Part shown: positions 1 through 5,227 of the stretch, in pieces
How the letters are laid out: every line of letters starts with the position of its first letter
Position numbering within the stretch: the stretch's first letter is position 1
Assembly (NCBI GenBank): GCA_964460605.1
Contig: CAYWPT010000028.1
Coordinates: forward strand, 1-5,244
Source: CAYFJV01 sp964460605
GTDB lineage: Archaea; Nanobdellota; Nanobdellia; Woesearchaeales; GW2011-AR9
Direction: 5' to 3'
Length of the DNA: 5,244 nt
The notes under the pieces: model-generated
The model's database searches: none
Seen by the model: only the letters and a program-made list of their open reading frames with translations
What the model was told of the DNA's origin: nothing
Position numbers and translations under genes: made by a program

Positions 1-13
1 GTACTATCTTCAT
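1..13 (-). CDS. possible 5' end of a gene cut by the left window edge
   Basis: Reading leftward from an ATG at 13-11, the frame gives Met-Lys-Ile-Val and then leaves the window. The only support is the start itself and a TATA-like TTTTTAAATA centred about 25 bases upstream (34-43), the spacing expected of a leaderless archaeal transcript. There is no Shine-Dalgarno site. Four codons cannot identify a product, although M-K-I-V is a common opening of Rossmann-type proteins. It may be chance. Confidence 0.22.
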
Positions 14-33
14 AAGAGCTTAAAATTAAAGCT

Positions 34-43
34 ATTTAAAAAT
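34..43 (-). promoter_or_regulatory. TATA-like box for the left-edge gene
   Basis: On the minus strand this reads TTTTTAAATA, centred about 25 bases before the ATG at 13. That matches the archaeal TATA-to-start distance when the mRNA is leaderless. A short inverted repeat AGCTT/AAGCT (17-21 and 29-33) lies between the box and the ATG. The background is very AT-rich, so such boxes are common by chance. Confidence 0.2.
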
Positions 44-58
44 CTTTCAAGGATAATA

Positions 59-239
59 TTAATCAGAATAATACATAGCTAAAAAGCCAACTCCCATTCC
101 AACTAAAGTACCAACTGCAGTAATGCCTAAAGCCATACCCAAACCAATACCAATAAACATACAACCAACAAATAAAGTGCCAGTGTTTATCTTTTCCCTT
201 GATTTTCTAATAATTTTTTTTTGGTCTTCTTCTTGCCAT
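59..239 (-). pseudogene. small two-helix membrane protein gene, frame broken at an A9 run
   Basis: Seen: the minus strand opens ATG GCA AGA AGA AGA CCA (Met-Ala-Arg-Arg-Arg-Pro), enters nine A (214-222) and stops at once at TAG. If the run had eight A, the frame would continue without a stop for 59 residues to TAA at 61-59. The restored product has a basic head (about 1-17, many Arg/Lys), then glycine-rich hydrophobic segments around residues 21-38 and 41-57 (GIGLGMALGI, VGMGVGFLAMYY), ending Ser-Asp. That is a typical small membrane hairpin. An alternative ATG at 248 overlaps the topoisomerase stop as ATGA, so translation is probably coupled to that gene. The function is unknown. The break could be a sequencing indel in the homopolymer, programmed slippage on poly-A, or true decay. 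The well-kept second half argues against old decay. Confidence 0.55.
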
Positions 240-244
240 TAAAA

Positions 245-1303
245 TCATTTCATTAACTTATCAACTTGTGCAACCAATTCTGGTTGTACATAACTGTTTA
301 CAGTAACTGCATGATGTACTTGCCAAGTGTTTGTTTTCTTATTGAACTTTTTATGTCCTAAAGCTGCTGCAACAGAATTATACAACTCTTCAACTTGTTC
401 TTTAGAAACAGATTTTGCTCTTTTCTTTTTAGAAATAAAGTTCTTTACTTGTTTTGTTGCATAATGTGATCGCACGATGTGGGGATAAAACTCTTTTCCT
501 GAATAGACTTGAAAAGCTGTTTTAAAATCTCTTTCATGTAAAGGGTGTGCATTTATAGCAAAAAGATAATCATTAGCTTTTTTTGTTTTCATTAATCCTT
601 TAAGCCTTTTTACATATTGTTTAGAAAATTTTTGTTTAATATTGATAGGAACACCATCTTTTCCTAGATAGTTAAAAGAAACAAAGTTTCCTTTTATTTT
701 TACGTCTTTCTTCATAATAGTGCTTAAACCTTTGTGTTTATTTGCTTTATAATAGATCTCATTTCCAACGCGCATATAAGTATTAAGCAAAGTATGCATG
801 GCTAAAGCCATATAATCTTCATCATCATTAAGACCTTTTTCAATATTTCTTTTCAACTTAGCATAATGTTTGTCAAATTCTTCTACCTTTTTATACTTAC
901 GAGCCCTATGTGCTTTTCTTTTAGCAAGAGTATATACATAAGAATATCCTCCACCTTTATTTTGATAAATTACATCCCAGTGGTCATGTGAATCTTGATC
1001 ATGAATACGTAAATATGGAGCAAACAAGGAATAGGCTTTTTCTAATTTTTCACCAGTTGGAAGAATATTAATTCTAGCACCTTGCAATTTTCCTTTGTAG
1101 ATTTGTCCTTTAAGAAATTCTGGATTTTTTTTATCTACTAATTGCTTAAAATTTTTTTGTGATTTAAACAATTTAGCAACTTGTTGTAGTTCAGGAAACT
1201 TTTGTCCACTTAATTCCCAGCCCTCTTTTGTTTTTTTATAAGTTTTAAGACATTTAGTTTTAACTCTAACAGTTCCAAGCTTTGTCTTTTTTTTAAATAA
1301 CAT
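245..1303 (-). CDS. DNA topoisomerase IB (poxvirus/bacterial-type)
   Basis: This 352-residue protein should relax supercoiled DNA by nicking one strand through a 3'-phosphotyrosine link, without ATP. All five catalytic positions of the TopIB/tyrosine-recombinase fold can be placed: Arg178 (MRVGNE), Lys215 (LGKDG, in the beta hairpin), Arg278 (HIVRSHYAT), His317 (ALGHKK) and the nucleophile Tyr338 (VNSYVQPE). The Arg-Lys spacing of 37 equals that of vaccinia topoisomerase (130 to 167). The His-Tyr spacing is 21 rather than about 9, so there is an insertion before the tyrosine. Residues 105-157 resemble the basic segment ahead of the catalytic domain in bacterial TopIB. The length fits the short viral/bacterial class rather than the larger eukaryotic and thaumarchaeal enzymes. 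The ATG is preceded by GAGATGG nine bases upstream. The stop overlaps a possible start of the next small gene (ATGA). A tyrosine recombinase is the alternative, but R-V-G-N-E is a TopIB signature. Confidence 0.9.
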   Translation of the reverse strand: MLFKKKTKLGTVRVKTKCLKTYKKTKEGWELSGQKFPELQQVAKLFKSQKNFKQLVDKKNPEFLKGQIYKGKLQGARINILPTGEKLEKAYSLFAPYLRIHDQDSHDHWDVIYQNKGGGYSYVYTLAKRKAHRARKYKKVEEFDKHYAKLKRNIEKGLNDDEDYMALAMHTLLNTYMRVGNEIYYKANKHKGLSTIMKKDVKIKGNFVSFNYLGKDGVPINIKQKFSKQYVKRLKGLMKTKKANDYLFAINAHPLHERDFKTAFQVYSGKEFYPHIVRSHYATKQVKNFISKKKRAKSVSKEQVEELYNSVAAALGHKKFNKKTNTWQVHHAVTVNSYVQPELVAQVDKLMK

Positions 1304-1320
1304 TAATAAAAACCATCTCT

Positions 1321-1346
1321 TTAATATATATAAATATTTTTATATG
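1321..1346. promoter_or_regulatory. shared AT-rich divergent promoter region
   Basis: The 62-base gap between the divergent topoisomerase and oxidoreductase genes must hold both promoters. Plus-strand TATATAAAT (1325-1333) would place a start site near 1355, giving a roughly 10-base leader for the oxidoreductase. On the minus strand, TTTATATATA (1334-1325) or CATATAAAAATA (1346-1335) would serve the topoisomerase with a very short leader. The boxes overlap, so the two promoters may compete. Exact start sites cannot be fixed from sequence. Confidence 0.45.
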
Positions 1347-1365
1347 GAAAATTTTTGAGAAGAAT

Positions 1366-2511
1366 ATGGCAGATATGTATCTTACTATTATCGGAAGGGG
1401 GATTATTGGAGAAGCTATAGCTTTTGAAACTTCAAAATTTTTAACAGGTGGAAATATTTGCATCATAGATAAAAATGAGAACTTTCCAGGGGAAAATCAA
1501 AGTTCAAGAAATTCGGGAGTAATACATGCAGGGATTTATTATGACCAACCATTAAAAGCAAGACTTTGTGTTGAAGGAAATAAATTACTATATGCTTTTT
1601 GTGAGAAACATGATGTACCTTACAAAAATACAGGTAAACTTATTGTTGCAACTAATGAATTTGAAGATTCTTCCTTAGATAATCTATTAAGAAAAGCTCT
1701 AAGAAATGAAGTTCAAGGCATACAAAAAATAGACGGAAATAAAGTTAAAGAATATGAAGCTAATGTCCAAGCATATTCAGCTTTATGGGTTCCTAGTTCA
1801 GGTATTGTTGATCCTACAAGCCTAGTAAAAAGATTACATCAATTATCTTCTGTTGAAGAATATGCACTTAATAAAACAAAGGTTATAGGATTAAAAACAA
1901 ATGAAAAAGAGATTATAGTTAAAGTAAGAACAGAAGAAGAAGAATATGAGTTTACAAGCTCTTATGTGGTAAATGCTGCTGGCTTGTATAGTGATAGAGT
2001 TGCAAAATTACTTAATCCTGATTTTCCATTAAGTATATTTCCTGTGCGTGGAGAAACTGCAAAGTTTTATCAAAAAGAAGAAACTAAAGTTTCTAGAAAT
2101 GTATACCCTACACCTTATAAATTTAGAACACCATCAGGTAAGGATCATACAACATTAGGTGTACATTTAAGTCCAACATTAAATATTGAGGGAGAATTAG
2201 GGAAAGAAGTTACTGTTGGTCCCTTAAATCGTAAAAGAGGTGTTAAAAGAGAAGATTATGGGAGTGATTTGATTAATGCCAGAAAATTTTTTAATTATGT
2301 TAACAAATTTTTCCCATATTTAAGGCCTAATGAATTACTTCATCACCAAACTGGAATTCAAGCAATTCTTTCTAATGGGGACGATTTTCATATTGCTCCA
2401 GACATACTAAATCCTAGAATGATTAATGTTCTAGGAATATGCTCACCAGGTTTAACTGCTTCATTAGCTCTAGCAAAAGAAGTAAAAAACTTATTGTCTT
2501 TGAGTGAATAA
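1366..2511 (+). CDS. lhgO: FAD-dependent L-2-hydroxyglutarate oxidase/dehydrogenase-like protein
   Basis: This 381-residue protein belongs to the DAO-fold family that includes LhgO and human L2HGDH, which oxidise L-2-hydroxyglutarate to 2-oxoglutarate and pass electrons to oxygen or the quinone pool. The N-terminal dinucleotide fold is GRGIIG (10-15), with the acidic ribose ligand Asp35. The family signature SRNSGVIHAGIYY follows at 47-59. Further conserved blocks are VVNAAGLYSDRVA (201-213), FPVRGE (225-230), GVH with a later VGP (265-267 and 284-286), and the C-terminal GICSPGLTAS flavin-site block (357-366). The length is close to the usual roughly 400. No transmembrane helix is visible, so any membrane association would be peripheral. 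The first ATG is preceded by GAGAAG, a weak SD; Met4 is a possible alternative start. No strong T-tract follows the stop; the nearest is T5 at 2561-2565. The family is clear, but the exact substrate could be another 2-hydroxyacid, so the symbol is provisional. Confidence 0.82.
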   Translation: MADMYLTIIGRGIIGEAIAFETSKFLTGGNICIIDKNENFPGENQSSRNSGVIHAGIYYDQPLKARLCVEGNKLLYAFCEKHDVPYKNTGKLIVATNEFEDSSLDNLLRKALRNEVQGIQKIDGNKVKEYEANVQAYSALWVPSSGIVDPTSLVKRLHQLSSVEEYALNKTKVIGLKTNEKEIIVKVRTEEEEYEFTSSYVVNAAGLYSDRVAKLLNPDFPLSIFPVRGETAKFYQKEETKVSRNVYPTPYKFRTPSGKDHTTLGVHLSPTLNIEGELGKEVTVGPLNRKRGVKREDYGSDLINARKFFNYVNKFFPYLRPNELLHHQTGIQAILSNGDDFHIAPDILNPRMINVLGICSPGLTASLALAKEVKNLLSLSE

Positions 2512-2568
2512 GTTAATTGTTTGAAAAACTTAGCTGTGTGCACAATCAATACAACCATAGTTTTTAAA

Positions 2569-2715
2569 TTATTCAGTATTAACCAAAGCCCAATCTGTGA
2601 AACTACATTCTTCTAAAACAACTTCACTAGATTCCCTATAAACTACAACATTAGCTACAAAATAGAATTATTTGTTGTGTTTTGCGTTTTCTATAGAAAT
2701 GTTCTCTGCTGGCAT
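2569..2715 (-). pseudogene. decayed N-terminal fragment, probably of a Nudix hydrolase
   Basis: From ATG at 2715, a minus-strand frame reads 15 residues (MPAENISIENAKHNK), meets TAA at 2670-2668, then continues in the same frame for 32 residues to TAA at 2571-2569. The second stretch contains FYFVANVVVYRESSEVVLEE and TDWALVNTE. From memory, the layout (a short IENAKH-type head, FYFVANVVVYR, a variable loop, then W-A-L-V before a G-G-K motif) resembles the start of archaeal and candidate-phylum Nudix hydrolases. The Nudix box itself is absent, as is everything downstream. There is no SD before the ATG, and the T-tract of the neighbouring gene lies just upstream. The reading is therefore a remnant with a nonsense codon and a lost C-terminus, inferred from pattern and not from a search. 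Confidence 0.4.
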
Positions 2716-2721
2716 GAATGT

Positions 2722-2736
2722 AAAAAAGAAAAAAAA
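2722..2736 (-). terminator. T-tract terminator of the four-helix membrane protein gene
   Basis: On the minus strand this is eight T, one C, then six T, starting about 20 bases after the stop at 2757. No stable hairpin precedes it. Poly-U without a stem is the usual archaeal intrinsic terminator, and the position suits the end of this transcript. Confidence 0.55.
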
Positions 2737-2756
2737 GCATTTAAGTTTTGTTGCTC

Positions 2757-3143
2757 TCAAGCAAATATGGTATACAACACCCAAATGGTAAAAGCAATCC
2801 ACAATGAGCTAGCCAACCAAGCTTTTCTCAAAATATTTTTCTTCTTAGCAATTTTAGTTACTAATGGACCAATTAGATCTGGGAATGCTGCAAAACTAAG
2901 CATTACTAATCCTGAGAATACTGCCATACTCGCATAAATTTGTACAATACTCAATTCTTTTAATAAGAAGAATAAGGATACTCCTGAAATTAATACACCA
3001 ACTACACTAAAAAGTGCCGAGTTCCCCATAAAACCCTTCGCAAAATTCATCCATCCTTTTTGGTTTACAGTAATTCCAATTAATTTAACTAAAACTAATG
3101 TTGCTAAAACCAAAGAAATGATTTCACTTATACTAAATACCAT
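2757..3143 (-). CDS. four-helix integral membrane protein of unknown function
   Basis: This 128-residue hydrophobic protein is not recognised. Helices are apparent at about 5-25, 42-62, 66-86 and 108-126. A polar, basic loop lies between helices 3 and 4 (TKIAKKKNILRK, 96-107), and a shorter loop with NQKGW lies between helices 1 and 2. The positive-inside rule puts the loop between helices 3 and 4 in the cytoplasm. No catalytic or metal motif is visible. The ATG at 3143 was chosen because GGAGGAG (3155-3149) sits five bases ahead of it. An in-frame TTG at 3185 would add 14 residues but has no SD and follows directly on a stop. A 23-codon upstream frame overlaps the start by 11 bases, which suggests coupled or leader-controlled translation. 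The gene converges on the oxidoreductase gene. Confidence 0.78.
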   Translation of the reverse strand: MVFSISEIISLVLATLVLVKLIGITVNQKGWMNFAKGFMGNSALFSVVGVLISGVSLFFLLKELSIVQIYASMAVFSGLVMLSFAAFPDLIGPLVTKIAKKKNILRKAWLASSLWIAFTIWVLYTIFA

Positions 3144-3204
3144 AAAATCTCCTCCGGTGATTTTCGGCACAGAAATAAAGTCCAAGCTTTATTTCTTGTG
3201 TCAT
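3133..3204 (-). CDS. 23-codon upstream (leader) reading frame overlapping the membrane protein start
   Basis: ATG at 3204 is preceded by GAGGTG (3217-3212) with a seven-base spacer. This is a near-perfect archaeal Shine-Dalgarno site, as good as that of the main gene. The frame encodes 23 residues, beginning MTQEIKLGLYF and ending with an Arg-rich HRRRFYGI, then TAG at 3135-3133, eight bases past the start of the downstream gene. It is not hydrophobic and matches no family I know. Codons 3-12 contain the perfect inverted repeat, and codons 17-19 contain the downstream SD. The arrangement suits a leader peptide or translational coupling: terminating ribosomes would land beside the main start. 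It could also be a small protein in its own right, or a chance frame. Confidence 0.5.
   Translation of the reverse strand: MTQEIKLGLYFCAENHRRRFYGI
3149..3155 (-). promoter_or_regulatory. strong Shine-Dalgarno site deciding the membrane protein start
   Basis: GGAGGAG on the minus strand, five bases before ATG 3143, is one of the two strongest SD matches in the window. It lies inside codons 17-19 of the overlapping upstream frame, so ribosomes on that frame would pass over it. CCG and CAC triplets nearby could pair locally and mask it. Confidence 0.75.
3171..3196 (-). repeat. perfect 10-bp inverted repeat in the membrane protein leader
   Basis: Arms AGAAATAAAG (3171-3180) and CTTTATTTCT (3187-3196) are exact reverse complements with a six-base loop. 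The outer CAC and GTG extend the stem to 13 pairs across a single bulged T. In the mRNA it would form a hairpin starting eight bases inside the upstream frame and ending about 15 bases before the main SD. It could be an RNA control element or a DNA operator for a dimeric repressor just downstream of the TATA box. Confidence 0.6.
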
Positions 3205-3247
3205 TTTAATACACCTCTAATTTAATAGATTAAAGAATAGTTTAGAG

Positions 3248-3255
3248 AATATAAA
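3248..3255 (-). promoter_or_regulatory. TATA box for the leader/membrane protein transcript
   Basis: Minus-strand TTTATATT is centred about 27 bases before position 3224, which would give a leader of about 20 bases before the upstream ATG and would include its SD. A small palindrome, TTTAAT/ATTAAA (3221-3226 and 3229-3234), lies at the predicted start site. The box also sits just after the helicase T-tract, as expected for a separate transcription unit. Confidence 0.4.
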
Positions 3256-3261
3256 TGTAAC

Positions 3262-3280
3262 TAAAAAAAGAAAAGAAAAA
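3262..3280 (-). terminator. T-tract terminator of the DEAD-box helicase gene
   Basis: Minus-strand runs of five, four and seven T, separated by single C, begin two bases after the helicase stop codon. No hairpin precedes them. This is the second stem-less poly-T terminator in the window and fits archaeal termination. Confidence 0.6.
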
Positions 3281-3282
3281 AT

Positions 3283-4623
3283 TTATCTTCTTGAGCTTGA
3301 TCCTCCTGAAGATCTGTTTCGAGAAGGCCCTCGTGAAGGTCCACGATCAGAACCAGATGAATAACGTGATCTATTACGACCATGTTCTCTTCGACCAGCT
3401 GATCCACGATGTCCACCTTGACCTCTTCGGTGACCATAACGTCCACCAGATCTGTTACCAAATCTTCCATCACGTCTAGGTCCAGTATCAAATCTTACTT
3501 TTTCAAAAGCTTCAAGTGGAAGTTCTTCAACATCCATATCGTAACGATCTAAAACTTGTCCGAAAGTTCCGAAATCTTGTTCTGATAATAAAGTAATAGC
3601 TACTCCTTCTTCACCAGCACGGGCAGTACGACCAACCCTGTGTACATACTCTTGTGAATCTTGTGATAAATCATAGTTAAAAACGTGTGTGACGCTTCTA
3701 ATATCTAAACCACGAGCTGCAACTGAGGATGCAACAAGAATGTCTGTTTTATCGCTGTTAAATCTTTCAATTACGTGAAGACGTTTATTCTGAGACATCT
3801 TTCCGTGAATCATTTCAGCTTTAATTCCATTTTTTCTTAAGTTCTTTTCAACTAATTCTACAGTTGATCTTTTTGAACAGAAAATGATTACTCTTCCTGT
3901 TTCTTCTTTCTTAAGTAAATGTACTAAAAGTGAAAATTTCTCATTAGTTCTTACATTGTAATAATATTGTTTTAGCAAATCTTTCTTAACATGTAATTCA
4001 GCTTCTGCCACAACAACATCATGCATGTAATTTTTTCTCAAATAATCAATCTCATTTGAAATGGTTGCTCCAAATAAGAAGATTTGTCTACTATCATTAC
4101 TCGCAGAGAGAATTTTTTCCACATCTTGGATGAAACCCATTTCAACCATTTTATCTGCTTCATCTAAAACAAATACTTTAAGGTTATCTAGTCGTACGTT
4201 TCCTCTTTGTAAGTGGTCTAGAATTCTACCTGGTGTTGCAACAATAATTTCAGCTACTTTCATGGCACGTTCTTGTGGTTCCATTGATACACCACCAAAA
4301 ACAGTTGCAAATCTCAAGTTAAGGTATTTACCCCATTTTTGCATTTCTTTTGAAATTTGGTTTGCTAATTCTCTAGTTGGTGCTAAAACTAATGCTTGTA
4401 CACCTTTTCCTTTCTCAACAGTTTCTAATACTGGAATTCCAAATGAAGCAGTTTTACCGCTACCTGTTCTTGAAATTCCAATAATATCATGTCCTGCATG
4501 TGCCAAAGGAATTGCTTTCTCTTGAATTGTAGTAGGGTTATAAATTCCTTCTTCTTTGAGTGCTTCAACTACTTTAGTCATTACTCCTAAATCCTTAAAC
4601 TCTATTTTATTTTCTGTTGTCAT
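3283..4623 (-). CDS. DEAD-box ATP-dependent RNA helicase with Arg/Gly/Ser-rich tail
   Basis: This 446-residue cytoplasmic helicase should unwind short RNA duplexes and remodel RNA-protein complexes, as in ribosome assembly, RNA decay or cold adaptation. Both RecA-like domains are complete. The Q motif has Phe9 and Gln34. Then come motif I SRTGSGKT (51-58), Ia PTRELA (82-87), GG (110-111), Ib TPGR (130-133), II DEAD (154-157), III GAT (185-187), IV IIFCS (246-250), V ARGLD (303-307) and VI HRVGRTARAG (328-337). Motif I starts with Ser where Ala is usual, and motif III is GAT instead of SAT. Residues 381-446 are a disordered tail rich in Arg, Gly and Ser, typical of nonspecific RNA binding. The core is RhlE/CshA/DeaD-like, but the subfamily cannot be fixed by eye. 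The ATG is preceded by GGAGA (4635-4631) with a seven-base spacer. The gene is monocistronic, with its own T-tract terminator. Confidence 0.95.
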   Translation of the reverse strand: MTTENKIEFKDLGVMTKVVEALKEEGIYNPTTIQEKAIPLAHAGHDIIGISRTGSGKTASFGIPVLETVEKGKGVQALVLAPTRELANQISKEMQKWGKYLNLRFATVFGGVSMEPQERAMKVAEIIVATPGRILDHLQRGNVRLDNLKVFVLDEADKMVEMGFIQDVEKILSASNDSRQIFLFGATISNEIDYLRKNYMHDVVVAEAELHVKKDLLKQYYYNVRTNEKFSLLVHLLKKEETGRVIIFCSKRSTVELVEKNLRKNGIKAEMIHGKMSQNKRLHVIERFNSDKTDILVASSVAARGLDIRSVTHVFNYDLSQDSQEYVHRVGRTARAGEEGVAITLLSEQDFGTFGQVLDRYDMDVEELPLEAFEKVRFDTGPRRDGRFGNRSGGRYGHRRGQGGHRGSAGRREHGRNRSRYSSGSDRGPSRGPSRNRSSGGSSSRR

Positions 4624-4668
4624 TTTATTTTCTCCGAATAACTAACTAGAATTAATGTGCTTGAAATA

Positions 4669-4695
4669 CCATATAATCTATTGATGTATATATTA
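4669..4695 (-). promoter_or_regulatory. candidate promoter of the DEAD-box helicase gene
   Basis: Two TATA-like boxes lie upstream of the helicase ATG on the minus strand: TAATATATA (4695-4687), predicting a leader of about 40 bases, and GATTATATGG (4678-4669), predicting a leader of about 25 bases. Both leaders would contain the GGAGA site. The choice between them cannot be made from sequence. The rest of the 200-base spacer (4624-4823) holds no gene I can support. Confidence 0.35.
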
Positions 4696-4823
4696 TTGAA
4701 ACAGAATGAGTTAAAAATGAATTTTGACTATCTGTCTCTGCCAAAGCAATATCAACTTAGTTAATTAATATCTTTTGTAGTTATAATTTTATAGGGTTTG
4801 TTTATAAAGCTTTTGGACTAAAA

Positions 4824-5165
4824 CTAAGCATACATAACAACGCCAGCTACAATTGCTATTTCCATTACAATCCAAATGATGTAGGAGAAAATTAAAGGTT
4901 TTTCTTTATGCGCTATACCATATATCAACCAAAAAGTTGCAGCGACTAAATATGAACTCCAAGATAATAAGGATACCCCTGTAGCATCTTGCTCCACCCA
5001 AATCTTAATCACCTGTGGTAGGGTCATTAAAGGTCCAGCAAATACGAAGAAGTAGATTGCATAGTCTATCCAAATCTTCCAATATTTATCTTTCTTTTTT
5101 GCTTTTTTAGCTGTATGTTTCCTCTTATGATAATGATGTACTCCATGTGTGTCTTGGTGAACCAT
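4824..5165 (-). CDS. SemiSWEET/PQ-loop family three-helix membrane protein
   Basis: This 113-residue protein has three helices at about 33-52, 62-84 and 90-112 and the PQ motif LPQ (49-51) in helix 1. It is followed by the family pattern ATGVSLLSW (61-69) and WLIYGI (79-84). It aligns without gaps to E. coli SemiSWEET from Trp79 onward. SemiSWEETs dimerise to form a six-helix sugar uniporter, and the PQ proline acts as a hinge. The Trp of the sugar site is present (Trp79), but the usual Asn in helix 3 is Tyr95, so the substrate may not be a common sugar. Unusually, residues 1-28 form an extension rich in His (3, 7, 10, 11, 13, 17) and Lys, making the protein longer than the usual 85-95. The ATG is the only possible start, because an in-frame TAG lies 11 codons upstream with no start codon between. 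There is no SD. Confidence 0.82.
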   Translation of the reverse strand: MVHQDTHGVHHYHKRKHTAKKAKKKDKYWKIWIDYAIYFFVFAGPLMTLPQVIKIWVEQDATGVSLLSWSSYLVAATFWLIYGIAHKEKPLIFSYIIWIVMEIAIVAGVVMYA

Positions 5166-5198
5166 GTAGCTAAAGAGTATTTTTAAGAATGTGAACTA

Positions 5199-5227
5199 CT
5201 CCAGACCTCCCTTCGGTCGATCTGGAG
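5199..5227. repeat. GC-rich imperfect palindrome upstream of the SemiSWEET gene
   Basis: Outer arms CTCCAGA (5199-5205) and TCTGGAG (5221-5227) pair perfectly. An alternative inner stem GACC/GGTC (5204-5207 and 5215-5218) closes a seven-base loop. The element is roughly 60% GC in a very AT-rich surrounding and has no T-tract on either side. It could be the end of a structured RNA, a terminator stem for a gene beyond the right edge, or a copy of a dispersed palindromic repeat. Nothing else is visible from 5228 to 5244. Confidence 0.5.

Noticed and set aside
2561..2565. T5 run on the plus strand as terminator of the oxidoreductase gene
   Set aside because: Five T without a stem is too weak in such AT-rich DNA; no confident plus-strand terminator is visible.
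2677..2937. Plus-strand 86-codon open frame
   Set aside because: It lies mostly antisense to the four-helix membrane protein, starts inside the terminator region, has no SD, and its composition is that of a shadow frame.
3144..3185. 14-residue N-terminal extension of the four-helix membrane protein from a TTG start
   Set aside because: There is no SD before the TTG and a stop lies directly upstream, while the ATG at 3143 has an excellent SD.
3261..3491. Minus-strand 76-codon frame rich in Asp, Val and Leu, ending in Phe runs
   Set aside because: It is an alternate frame of the helicase's Arg/Gly-rich tail running into the T-tract; its ending in Phe is just the poly-T.
4061..4525. Plus-strand 154-codon open frame
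   Set aside because: It is fully antisense to the conserved helicase core (motifs I to III), has no SD, and its composition follows the opposite strand.
4650..4762. Minus-strand frame of about 35 codons between SemiSWEET and the helicase (contains SQNSFLTHSVSIIYTSIDYM)
   Set aside because: It has no ATG or SD at its beginning, only an internal TTG, and no recognisable family. It covers the helicase promoter region, so it may be chance, though a remnant cannot be excluded.
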